From assembly GCF_029210375.1 (NCBI RefSeq), contig NZ_JARGER010000033.1, positions 91,659 through 155,658 on the forward strand: DNA of 64,000 bases, written 5' to 3'. Within the stretch, counting starts at the first letter, position 1, and each line of letters begins with the position of its first letter. Positions 29,055-36,854 of this stretch are shown in pieces. The notes under the pieces are model-generated. The model was not told where the DNA came from and searched no databases. It worked only from the letters and a program-made list of their open reading frames with translations. Both the position numbers and the translations under genes were made by a program. The DNA comes from Nocardioides sp. YIM 152315. Lineage in GTDB: Bacteria; Actinomycetota; Actinomycetes; Propionibacteriales; Nocardioidaceae.

Positions 29055-30308
29055 ATGTCCGACGACGACACCACGCCCCCTCCCCCGCTCCTCACGCTGC
29101 GCGACGGCCTGCCGCCCGTCGTCGAGACCGAGGCCGGGCTGGCCGAGGTGTCCGACGCGATCGCCGCCGGGAGCGGACCGGTGGCGATCGACGCCGAGCG
29201 GGCGTCCGGCTACCGCTACTCCTCGCGCGCCTACCTGATCCAGCTGCGCCGCGAGGGAGCCGGCACCTTCCTCGTCGACCCGATCGCCTTCGAGTCGCTC
29301 GAGCCCCTGCAGCGCGCCCTCGACGGCACCGAGTGGATCCTGCACGCCGCGACGCAGGACCTGCCCTGCCTCGCCGAGGTCGGGCTGCGGCCGGCCCTGC
29401 TCTTCGACACCGAGCTCGCCGGCCGCCTGCTCGGCTACCCGCGCGTCGGCCTGGCGACCCTGGTCGAGCAGCTGCTCGGCTCGCGGCTGGCCAAGGAGCA
29501 CTCGGCCGCCGACTGGTCGACCCGGCCGCTTCCGGCGCCGTGGCTGGAGTACGCCGCGCTCGACGTCGAGGTGCTCGTCGAGCTCCGCGGACTGCTCGGC
29601 ACCGAGCTCGAGAAGGCCGGCAAGGGCGAGTGGGCGCGCCAGGAGTTCGAGTACCTGCGCGGCTTCGAGCCGGTGCCGCGCACCGATGCGTGGCGACGCA
29701 CCTCCGGGGTCCACCGGGTGCGCGGCCGGCGACCCCTCGGCGCCGTACGCGAGCTCTGGCAGACCCGTGACGCGATCGCCGCGGAGCGTGACGTGACACC
29801 GGGCCGGATCATCCCCGACGCGGCCATCGTCGCCGCCGCCACCGCGATGCCGACCGAGCGCGACGCGCTGCTCGGCACCCAGGGCTTCCACGGGCGCGGC
29901 GCCGAACGCTATGCCTCCCGCTGGGTCGCGGCGCTGCGCCGCGTCGCCGAGATGGACGAGTCCGACCTCCCCACGCGCACCCCGCGCGGCAACGGCCCGC
30001 CGCTCCCTCGCGCGTGGGCCGAGAAGGACCCGGTGGCCGCACGCCGGCTGGCACTCGCCCGCCAGGGCCTCACCGAACGGTCCGAGGAGCTCTCGGTGCC
30101 GGTCGAGAACCTGCTCACCCCCGACTACCTGCGCCGCACCCTCTGGACGCCGCCGTCGACCCGTGACGCCGTCCGGCTCGCTCCCGCGGTCGCGGAGCGG
30201 CTGGCCGGGTACGGCGCCCGTCCGTGGCAGATCGAGATCGACGCCCCGATCCTCACCGACGCGATCATCACCGCAGAGTCCGAGGCTGCGGCCAGCGAGA
30301 CCGGCTGA
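29055..30308 (+). CDS. rnd: Ribonuclease D-like 3'-5' exonuclease with HRDC domain
   Basis: 417 aa DEDD-type exonuclease for RNA 3'-end processing. Exo motifs: VAIDAERASGYRYSSRAYL (Exo I), HAATQDLPCL and FDTELAGRLLG (Exo II), YAALDVEVLVEL (Exo III, DEDDy). The HRDC region is at about 215-290 (LWQTRDAIAAERDVTPGRII). Start uncertain: ATG 29055 is 4 nt after the DUF3000 stop, while GTG 29037 would overlap that gene. Co-directional with DUF3000 and probably in one operon. Confidence 0.9.
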   Translation: MSDDDTTPPPPLLTLRDGLPPVVETEAGLAEVSDAIAAGSGPVAIDAERASGYRYSSRAYLIQLRREGAGTFLVDPIAFESLEPLQRALDGTEWILHAATQDLPCLAEVGLRPALLFDTELAGRLLGYPRVGLATLVEQLLGSRLAKEHSAADWSTRPLPAPWLEYAALDVEVLVELRGLLGTELEKAGKGEWARQEFEYLRGFEPVPRTDAWRRTSGVHRVRGRRPLGAVRELWQTRDAIAAERDVTPGRIIPDAAIVAAATAMPTERDALLGTQGFHGRGAERYASRWVAALRRVAEMDESDLPTRTPRGNGPPLPRAWAEKDPVAARRLALARQGLTERSEELSVPVENLLTPDYLRRTLWTPPSTRDAVRLAPAVAERLAGYGARPWQIEIDAPILTDAIITAESEAAASETG

Positions 30309-30311
30309 GGG

Positions 30312-31691
30312 CTACTGCGCGTCGGTCTCGCTCGGCTCCGGCGACTCGGAGGCCGACTCGGAGGCCGCTTCGGGGTCGAGGATCGGGCGGGACGCCTCGT
30401 CGATCTCGGTGGTGACGGCGTCGAGGTCGAGGACGCCGACGCCGAACACCAGCTGCCGCAGCTGGGGCGCGACGGTCTCCTCGAGCTCGGCGAGCGTGTC
30501 GACCAGCGGTGCGACCGCCATGGAGCGCACGCTCGAGTTGAAGAGCTCCGCGTGCTCGGGCCGACGGCCGGGCTGGAGGAAGTCGTCGGAGAGCGCGACC
30601 TCGACGTTCGCGGGCTGGAGGTATCCCGTGCGGCTCACCAGCGACACGGAGTCGGCGCCGATCTCGTGGACGATGAAGTCGGCCGCGATCGACGGCGCCG
30701 GCGTGGTCGCCGACATGCACAGCGCGGTCACGTCGCCGACGGTGGCGGCGCCGTCGAGTCGGGGCATCGGCAGCACGTCGAAGTCGAGGTCGGCCTTCGC
30801 GCGCAGCACCGGCACGAGCGACCGGTCGCCCGCGATCATGCCGAGCTTGCCGCGCAGGAACCACCGGCGCGCCGGCGCCTCGTCGAGCTGGGTCTCGTCC
30901 AGGGTGACCTGCGGGTTGCGGAGCAGCTCGAGGGTCCTCTCGAGCGCGTCCTTGCTGCCGTCGCTGGAGAAGGTCAGCGACGTCGGCGCCTCGGAGTCGT
31001 CGAAGACCGAGCCGCCACCGGAGTCGATGAACGGCGCGAGCCCCTCGATCGTCGCGTCGATGTGCACGCCCTTGGCGCCGCGGGCCGGGCGGCTCGCGAA
31101 CTCGGCGGCCGCGACGAACTGCTCGAACGACCAGCCGGTCGCATCCTCGTCGGGGGCCTCCAGGCCACGGTTGCGCATCCGGTCGAAGTTCACGAGGCGC
31201 TTGTTGTAGTAGACGACGTGGGGCGTGACGCCGTACGGCATGCACTGGAGGTGGTCGTCGGCGCTCAGCTCCTCGAGCGCGCTGCGCGTGTAGTTGTCAC
31301 CGAACTCCACACCACGCTCGTCGAGCAGCTCGTCGACAGGCTGGGTGTACTCGTTGTCGAGCAGCCAGCGCAGGTCGGAGCGCGAGGCGAGGAACACGTC
31401 CGGCACCGCCGCGCCGTCCTCGATGTCGGTGCGCATCGCCTCGTGGGAGGGCCAGCTCCGGATCTCGACGTCGACGTTGTCGGGGTCGAGGTTCCACGGG
31501 TCGACGGTGGCCTTGAAGGCGCGCTGCACGTCGTGCGGGCCCACGACGCCGAACGTCAGCTGCTCGGGCACCGGCGGCGCGGCGCTGGTCGTGGGGTCGG
31601 GCGGCGTGGGCTCCTCGGAGTCACCGGTGCAGGCCGCGGTGGTCAGGACCGCCGCCACCACGACGATCGCCACCATCCGGTTCTTCCTCAA
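30312..31691 (-). CDS. Extracellular solute-binding lipoprotein (ABC-type, sugar-like)
   Basis: 459 aa. Lipoprotein signal VAIVVVAAVLTTAACTGDS with the Cys at about residue 22. The mature part looks like a family 1 binding protein: VPDVFLASRSDLRWLLDN, MPYGVTPHVVYYNKRLV, GKLGMIAGDRSLVPVL. The start is a TTG at 31691 with GGAGGA about 5 nt upstream; ATG 31676 lies inside the signal. No permease or ATPase gene is adjacent, so it is an orphan component or uses a shared transporter. Ligand unknown. C-terminal tail rich in Ser/Glu. Confidence 0.82.
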   Translation of the reverse strand: MRKNRMVAIVVVAAVLTTAACTGDSEEPTPPDPTTSAAPPVPEQLTFGVVGPHDVQRAFKATVDPWNLDPDNVDVEIRSWPSHEAMRTDIEDGAAVPDVFLASRSDLRWLLDNEYTQPVDELLDERGVEFGDNYTRSALEELSADDHLQCMPYGVTPHVVYYNKRLVNFDRMRNRGLEAPDEDATGWSFEQFVAAAEFASRPARGAKGVHIDATIEGLAPFIDSGGGSVFDDSEAPTSLTFSSDGSKDALERTLELLRNPQVTLDETQLDEAPARRWFLRGKLGMIAGDRSLVPVLRAKADLDFDVLPMPRLDGAATVGDVTALCMSATTPAPSIAADFIVHEIGADSVSLVSRTGYLQPANVEVALSDDFLQPGRRPEHAELFNSSVRSMAVAPLVDTLAELEETVAPQLRQLVFGVGVLDLDAVTTEIDEASRPILDPEAASESASESPEPSETDAQ

Positions 31692-31743
31692 CCGTTCCTC
31701 CTCACCCTCACCCAGCGACTCTCGCCGACGTGCCCACAGACAG

Positions 31744-31767
31744 GCGCCCGGGGCCACGCCCGGGCGC
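31744..31767 (-). terminator. Hairpin after the PemK/MazF-like gene
   Basis: 9-bp perfect arms, GCGCCCGGG at 31744-31752 and its complement at 31759-31767, with a 6-nt loop. It lies 33 nt downstream of the PemK/MazF-like stop and upstream of the solute-binding gene on the minus strand. Confidence 0.55.
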
Positions 31768-31799
31768 GGCCACCATATCGACCTGCGGGTGACCTCCGC

Positions 31800-32228
31800 T
31801 CAGTCGAACGTGTGGTGACGGCGTGCGGCGTCGGTCACGCGCGCGAACGTCGCGGGGTCGAGCGCCGCGCCCTCGCGGCGCACGGCGCCCGCGTCGAGCC
31901 GGATCAGCCGGTCCAGCCGCACCTCGCTCGGCCGCCGCGACCGGTCCCACCCGCCGGCCCCGACGTCCATCCAGTAGCGGCCCCAGCGCGCCTCCTGCGC
32001 GGCGTCGCGGTCGTGGTCCTTGCTGGTCAGCATCAGGCCGAGCAGCTGGCCGTCCTGGACGCCCACCAGCAGCACGGGACGGTCCTTGCCCCGGTGGGGG
32101 TCGTCCTCGTAGGGCACCCAGCCCCACACGACCTCGCCCGGGTCGGGGCGGCCGTCGGCGCGTGGCGCGTACGAGACGGCCACCGGTGAACCGGAGCGAC
32201 GACGGACCAACCGGCGAAGCAGACGCAT
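31800..32228 (-). CDS. PemK/MazF-family protein (solitary)
   Basis: 142 aa. Core features of the MazF/PemK ribonuclease fold are PDPGEVVWGWVPYEDDPHRGKDRPVLLVG and later GLMLTSKDH, with VRLDRLIRLDAGAVRREG at the C-terminal helix. No antitoxin gene is next to it. The N-terminus carries a basic extension (RLLRRLVRRR). Such lone copies are common in actinomycete chromosomes and may not be toxic. Leaderless start: TATCCT, 7 nt, ATG. Confidence 0.75.
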   Translation of the reverse strand: MRLLRRLVRRRSGSPVAVSYAPRADGRPDPGEVVWGWVPYEDDPHRGKDRPVLLVGVQDGQLLGLMLTSKDHDRDAAQEARWGRYWMDVGAGGWDRSRRPSEVRLDRLIRLDAGAVRREGAALDPATFARVTDAARRHHTFD

Positions 32229-32235
32229 GGTCTCG

Positions 32236-32241
32236 AGGATA
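32236..32241 (-). promoter_or_regulatory. Leaderless -10 box of the PemK/MazF-like gene
   Basis: TATCCT on the minus strand, 7 nt before ATG 32228. No RBS. Confidence 0.45.
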
Positions 32242-32348
32242 GAAGCACGCCGGACCGGGAGCGCCTCACGGCGCGTGGCCGCTCGAAGCGGCTGATTTTG
32301 GGACCCGGGGCTGCCGCGGCCCGGCGTGCTCCGAGCAGTCTAACGGCC

Positions 32349-32945
32349 TCAGGCCAGCGGATGTTCCAGTTCGGCGTGACCGGCCGCCTCGAGCTGCTCG
32401 GAGAGCACCAGCATCCGCTGCACCTCGGCCTCGGTCGGGCCGCTCAGCGCCGCGCGCCCGGTGGCGACGACCCGCGCGAACGCCGCCGCCCGCAGCAGGA
32501 CGTCGGCGAAGTCACTTCCCGCGATGCCGCGCAGCACCGCGTCGATCATCGCCCGCAGCTGCTCGGGCCCGGGCGGTTCGGCGACGCCGGCGACGACCCG
32601 CGCCACCGGCGCGCCGCGCTGGCCGGCCTCGAACTCGCGGGAGACCGCGACCGGATCGGCGTACACCCACGACCGCAGCAGGTAGAGCCGCCACAGGCAG
32701 CCGGCCAGCGAGTCGGCCGGCGCGCCGGACCAGACCTCCGCGATCGTCTCGATGCCCTCGCTGTCGGCCAGCCGCAGCACCCGCTCGGCGACGGCCGCGT
32801 CGTCGGAGCCGCGGGCGCCGCGCACGAGCAGGTGCGCCGCGCGGTCGGCGGCCTCGCTGACCAGCGCCGGATCGGCGCCACCGGTGAGCGCCTCGAAGAA
32901 GTTGCTCCCGGGCGTCATCGGCCGGTGGTGCTGGCGGTCCGTCAC
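32349..32945 (-). CDS. Conserved helical protein of unknown function
   Basis: 198 aa from GTG 32945 (VTDRQHHRPMTPGSNFFEAL); ATG 32918 is an alternative. All-helical appearance: DPALVSEAADRAAHLLVRGA, AVAERVLRLADSEGIETIAE, CLWRLYLLRSWVYADPVAVS. No motif I recognise. The start is 7 nt past the hrpA stop on the same strand, so it is very likely translated in an operon with the helicase. Confidence 0.7.
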   Translation of the reverse strand: MTDRQHHRPMTPGSNFFEALTGGADPALVSEAADRAAHLLVRGARGSDDAAVAERVLRLADSEGIETIAEVWSGAPADSLAGCLWRLYLLRSWVYADPVAVSREFEAGQRGAPVARVVAGVAEPPGPEQLRAMIDAVLRGIAGSDFADVLLRAAAFARVVATGRAALSGPTEAEVQRMLVLSEQLEAAGHAELEHPLA

Positions 32946-32952
32946 GGCTGCA

Positions 32953-35900
32953 TCACCCCTGCAGGCTACGTCGGATGCGCTGGTCGCTGACCGGGTACGC
33001 CGTGCCGAGCTGCTGCGCCCACAGCGAGACGCGGTACTCCTCCAGCATCCAGCGCACCTGACGCAGGGCGTCCCCGGGCGGGCGACCCTCCGGCAGTGCG
33101 GCGAGCCGGTGCAGGTGGGCGTCCTGGACGTCGCCGATCTGGTCCATGAGCTGCCGATCGCGGTTGATCTGGCCGGCCAGCCGGTCGCGGCGGTGCTCGA
33201 GCGCGGCGAGGTAGGTCGGGTAGCGGCGCAGCCGGGTCGCCCCCGCCTCGCCCACGAAGCCGGCGTGCACCAGCCGGGCCAGCTGCGCACGCATGTCGGT
33301 GAGGGCCGGCAGCATCGTCATCTCGGCGCGGCCGCTGAGCGCCTTCTCCGCGCGCCGCCACCCGTCGAGCACCCGGATCACGTCGGCCATCGTGGCCCGC
33401 ACCCGGGCCTCGTGGTCGCGGGTGGCGGCGGCCAGCAGCGCGTCGTACGCCGCCTCGTCGCGCACCGGCGGGTGCGCGTCGACGACGTCCTGCACGACCG
33501 CGGCGCGGACGTCCTCGAGCAGGTCGGCGACGCCCGGGTACGGCGAGCCGGCGAGGCCGAGCTTCTCGACGTTGGTGAGCCCGTCGACGATCGCCTTGAC
33601 CGGCGAGGGCAGCGCGAGCAGCAGCAGGCGACGTACGCCGAGCCGGTGCCGCGCCTCCTGCTCGTCGGCCGAGCCGAAGACCTCGAGTCCGACCGTCGCG
33701 CCCTCGTCGACCAGGGCCGGGAACACCTGGACCTCGTGACCCGCCCGCTTCCGGGTGAACGACGGCTCGACGGTGCCGAAGGTCCAGGCGGTCTCACCGC
33801 TGCGCGCGAGGCCGCTGTCGGTGGCGACCTCGGCGATCGCCTCGGCGAACTGCGGGCGCAGTGGCTCCTTGAGCGCCTCCAGGTCCTTGCCGCGCGCCTG
33901 CTCGCGGCCGTCGTCGTCGACGACGCGGTAGGTCGGTCGCAGGTGCTCGGGCACCTTCGACCAGTCCCAGGCCTCGCGCGGGACGACGACCCCGGTCGTC
34001 GACCGGCACCAGCGCTCGAGGGCGTCGAGCAGGGGCTCCTCCCCCGGAGGCACGGCTCCGAGGAACTCCCGCGCCCGGTCGGGTGCCGGCACGAAGCTGA
34101 CCCGCAGGCTCTTGGGCAGGCTGCGGATCAGGCTGGTGACCAGCTCCTCGCGCAGGCCCGGCACGTTCCAGGAGAAGTCGTCGGACTCGACCCGGTTCAG
34201 CGTCGCGACCGGCACGTCGATGGTGAGGCCGTCGTCGGCCTCCCCGGGCTCGAAGTGGTAGCTGATCGGGAACGTGAGGGTCTCCCCGACCCACTGCTCC
34301 GGATAGTCCGCCTCGCTGACCTCGTCGGCGGTGTCGTGGGTCAGCATCGACAGGTCGAACGTGAGCAGGTCGGGCGTCGTCCGCCGCGCCTGCTTCCACC
34401 ACTGGTCGAAGTGCGCGCCGCTGACGACGTCGGCGCCGACGCGCTCGTCGTAGAAGTCGAAGAGCGTGTGCTCGTCGACCACGATGTCGCGGCGCCGGGC
34501 CCGGTGCTCGAGCTCCTCGGCCTCCTCGAGCAGCCGGCGGTTGGTGTCCATGAAGCGGTGGCGAGTGTGCCACTCGCCGTAGACGAGCGCGTGCCGGATG
34601 AAGAGCTCGCGGGCGAGCGCGGCGTCGACCTTGCCGTAGGAGACGAGGCGGTCGGCGACGAGCGGTACGCCGTACAGGGTGACGCGCTCGTAGGCCAGGA
34701 CGGCCGCGCGCTTCTTGCTCCAGTGCGGCTCCGAGTAGGTGCGCTTGACCAGGTCGCGGCCGAGCCGTTCGGCCCACTCCGGCTTGATCGCGGCGTTCTG
34801 GCGCGCCCACAGGCGGCTGGTCTCGACGAGCTCCCCGGCCATGAGGAACTGCGGGTTCTTGCGGTGCAGCACGCTGCCCGGGAAGACCGAGAAGCGCGCG
34901 CCGCGGGCGCCGAGATACTCCCGCGGTCCGCGCTCCTTCCTGTCTCGCTCCTCGAGCAGACCGATGTGGCTGAGCAGCCCGGAGAGCAGCGCCTGGTGGA
35001 TCCCATCTGCATCCGGGCTGTCGGCCGCGTGACCGACCTGGATCCTCATCTCCTTCGCCACCTGGCGGAGCTGGGACTCGAAGTCCTGCCACTCGCGGAC
35101 GCGCAGGTAGTTGAGGAACTCCCGCCTGCACATGCGCCGGAAGGCGGAGGATGACAGCTCCTTCTGCTGCTCCTTGAGGTAGCGCCAGAGGTTGAGCCAC
35201 GTCAGGAAGTCGCTGCCGTCGACCTTGAAGCGGGCGTGGAGCTGGTCTGCCTGCGCCTGCTCCTTCGGGTGGTCCGCGCCCGGCCGCTCGCGCGGGTCCT
35301 GCAGCGACAGCGCGGCGGCGATCACGATGACCTCGCGGACGCAGCCGAGCCGCTCTGCCTCGATGATCATCCGCGCCAGGCGCGGGTCGATCGGCAGCCG
35401 GGCGAGCCGCCGCCCGAGCTTCGTGAGCCGGCCCTCCCTCAGCGCGCCGAGCTCCTCGAGGAGCTGGACGCCGGACTGCACGTTGCGCCGGTCGGGCGGC
35501 TCGACGAACGGGAGCCGCGCGATGTCGCCGAGGCCGAGCGAGGTCATCTGGAGGATGACGCTCGCCAGGTTGGTGCGGAGTATCTCCGGGTCGGTGAACT
35601 CCGGGCGGCCCTCGAAGTCCTCCTCGGAGTAGAGCCGGATCGCGATGCCGGCCTCGACGCGGCCGCACCGACCCGAGCGCTGGTTGGCCGAGGCCTGGCT
35701 GATCGGCTCGATCGGCAGCCGCTGCACCTTCGTGCGCACCGAGTAGCGGCTGATCCGGGCGACGCCGGTGTCGACGACGTACCGGATGCCCGGCACGGTC
35801 AGCGACGTCTCGGCGACGTTGGTGGCCAGCACGACTCGGCGTACGGCGTTGCCGTGGGAGCTGAAGACGCGGTGCTGCTCGGCCGCGGTCAGCCGGGAGT

Positions 35901-36711
35901 AGAGCGGCAGGATCTCGGTGCGCGGCAGGTCACCGAGGGCGTCGGCGGTGTCGCGGATCTCGCGCTCGCCGGGCAGGAAGACCAGAACGTCGCCCGGCCC
36001 CTCGGCCGACAGCTCCTTGATCGCGTCGACGATCGCCTCGGTCTGGTCGCGGACGACGACCTCGCCCTCCTCGTCCTGCTCGTCGAGGGCCATGAGCGGC
36101 CGGTAGCGGACCTCCACGGGGTAGGTGCGGCCGGAGACCTCCACGACCGGGGCGTCGAAGTGCTTCGCGAACCGCTCGACGTCGATCGTGGCCGAGGTGA
36201 TGATCAGCTTCAGGTCGGGCCGGCGCGGCAGCAGCCGCTTGAGGTAGCCCAGCAGGAAGTCGATGTTGAGGCTGCGCTCGTGGGCCTCGTCGATGATGAT
36301 CGTGTCGTACTTGCGCAGCTGCCGGTCGCGCTGGAGCTCCGCGAGCAGGATGCCGTCGGTCATCAGCTTCACGCGGCTGCTCTTCGAGGTCCGGTCGGTG
36401 AAGCGCACCTGGTAGCCGACCAGGTCGCCGAGCTCGGTGCCCAGCTCGCTCGCGATCCGCTCGGCGACCGACCGCGCGGCGATCCGGCGCGGCTGGGTGT
36501 GCCCGATCAGGCCTCCCCCGGATCCGGTGCGGTCACCGCGGCCGAGCTCGAGGCAGATCTTCGGGAGCTGGGTGGTCTTCCCGGACCCCGTCTCCCCGGC
36601 GACGATCACGACCTGGTGGTCGCGGATCGCCGCGGCGATGTCATCGCGGCGCTGGGTGACCGGCAGCTCCGGCGGGTAGGCGATCTGGAGCTGGGGAGAG
36701 GACGCGGACAT
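32953..36711 (-). CDS. hrpA: ATP-dependent RNA helicase HrpA (DEAH box)
   Basis: 1252 aa. SF2 motifs in order: VIVAGETGSGKTTQLPK (I, near residue 35-50), TQPRRIAARSVAERI (Ia), IIIDEAHERSLNIDFLLG (II), LIITSATIDVERFA (III), FLPGEREI (IV), NVAETSLTVPGIRYVVDTG (V), QRSGRCGRVEAGIA (VI). Then come the helicase-associated and OB domains and the long C-terminal DUF3418-type part typical of bacterial HrpA (~1300 aa). It unwinds RNA or structured mRNA/ribosomal complexes. ATG 36711 chosen since it begins just before the conserved YPPELPVTQRRDDIAAAI. Confidence 0.96.
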   Translation of the reverse strand: MSASSPQLQIAYPPELPVTQRRDDIAAAIRDHQVVIVAGETGSGKTTQLPKICLELGRGDRTGSGGGLIGHTQPRRIAARSVAERIASELGTELGDLVGYQVRFTDRTSKSSRVKLMTDGILLAELQRDRQLRKYDTIIIDEAHERSLNIDFLLGYLKRLLPRRPDLKLIITSATIDVERFAKHFDAPVVEVSGRTYPVEVRYRPLMALDEQDEEGEVVVRDQTEAIVDAIKELSAEGPGDVLVFLPGEREIRDTADALGDLPRTEILPLYSRLTAAEQHRVFSSHGNAVRRVVLATNVAETSLTVPGIRYVVDTGVARISRYSVRTKVQRLPIEPISQASANQRSGRCGRVEAGIAIRLYSEEDFEGRPEFTDPEILRTNLASVILQMTSLGLGDIARLPFVEPPDRRNVQSGVQLLEELGALREGRLTKLGRRLARLPIDPRLARMIIEAERLGCVREVIVIAAALSLQDPRERPGADHPKEQAQADQLHARFKVDGSDFLTWLNLWRYLKEQQKELSSSAFRRMCRREFLNYLRVREWQDFESQLRQVAKEMRIQVGHAADSPDADGIHQALLSGLLSHIGLLEERDRKERGPREYLGARGARFSVFPGSVLHRKNPQFLMAGELVETSRLWARQNAAIKPEWAERLGRDLVKRTYSEPHWSKKRAAVLAYERVTLYGVPLVADRLVSYGKVDAALARELFIRHALVYGEWHTRHRFMDTNRRLLEEAEELEHRARRRDIVVDEHTLFDFYDERVGADVVSGAHFDQWWKQARRTTPDLLTFDLSMLTHDTADEVSEADYPEQWVGETLTFPISYHFEPGEADDGLTIDVPVATLNRVESDDFSWNVPGLREELVTSLIRSLPKSLRVSFVPAPDRAREFLGAVPPGEEPLLDALERWCRSTTGVVVPREAWDWSKVPEHLRPTYRVVDDDGREQARGKDLEALKEPLRPQFAEAIAEVATDSGLARSGETAWTFGTVEPSFTRKRAGHEVQVFPALVDEGATVGLEVFGSADEQEARHRLGVRRLLLLALPSPVKAIVDGLTNVEKLGLAGSPYPGVADLLEDVRAAVVQDVVDAHPPVRDEAAYDALLAAATRDHEARVRATMADVIRVLDGWRRAEKALSGRAEMTMLPALTDMRAQLARLVHAGFVGEAGATRLRRYPTYLAALEHRRDRLAGQINRDRQLMDQIGDVQDAHLHRLAALPEGRPPGDALRQVRWMLEEYRVSLWAQQLGTAYPVSDQRIRRSLQG

Positions 36712-36736
36712 GACCGGCCCATTCTGCCCGGTCGGT

Positions 36737-36825
36737 GGTGGCTTCGAGACAGGCGCCAGCGCGCCTTCCTCAACCACCGAAGCCACGGTGGTTGAGGAGG
36801 GACGAAGTCCCGTCTCGAAACCACC
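36737..36825. repeat. Two head-to-head copies of a TTCGAGAC...CCTCAACCACC repeat
   Basis: Copy A 36737-36778 reads GGTGGCTTCGAGAC, an inner small hairpin, then TTCCTCAACCACC. Copy B 36787-36825 is the same unit inverted (GGTGGTTGAGGAGG ... GTCTCGAAACCACC) with an inner GGGAC/GTCCC hairpin. Each unit has outer GGTGG/CCACC ends, so the pair can fold several ways. It lies in the divergent gap between hrpA and the KstD-like gene. Confidence 0.75.
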
Positions 36826-36830
36826 GCAAG

Positions 36831-36844
36831 TGGAACCTGTTCTA
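36831..36844. promoter_or_regulatory. KstR-type operator
   Basis: TGGAACCTGTTCTA fits the KstR consensus TnnAACnnGTTnnA at every fixed position. Its last bases overlap the -10 box TAGTAT (36843-36848) of the KstD-like gene, so a bound TetR-type repressor would block transcription. Confidence 0.6.
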
Positions 36845-36848
36845 GTAT
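36843..36848 (+). promoter_or_regulatory. Leaderless -10 box of the KstD-like gene
   Basis: TAGTAT, 6 nt, ATG 36855; overlaps the KstR-like palindrome by two bases. Confidence 0.5.
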
Positions 36849-36854
36849 CGCCCC

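Noticed and set aside
32752..35154. 800-codon plus-strand frame opposite hrpA
   Set aside because: Antisense shadow of the helicase; no start signal or domain.
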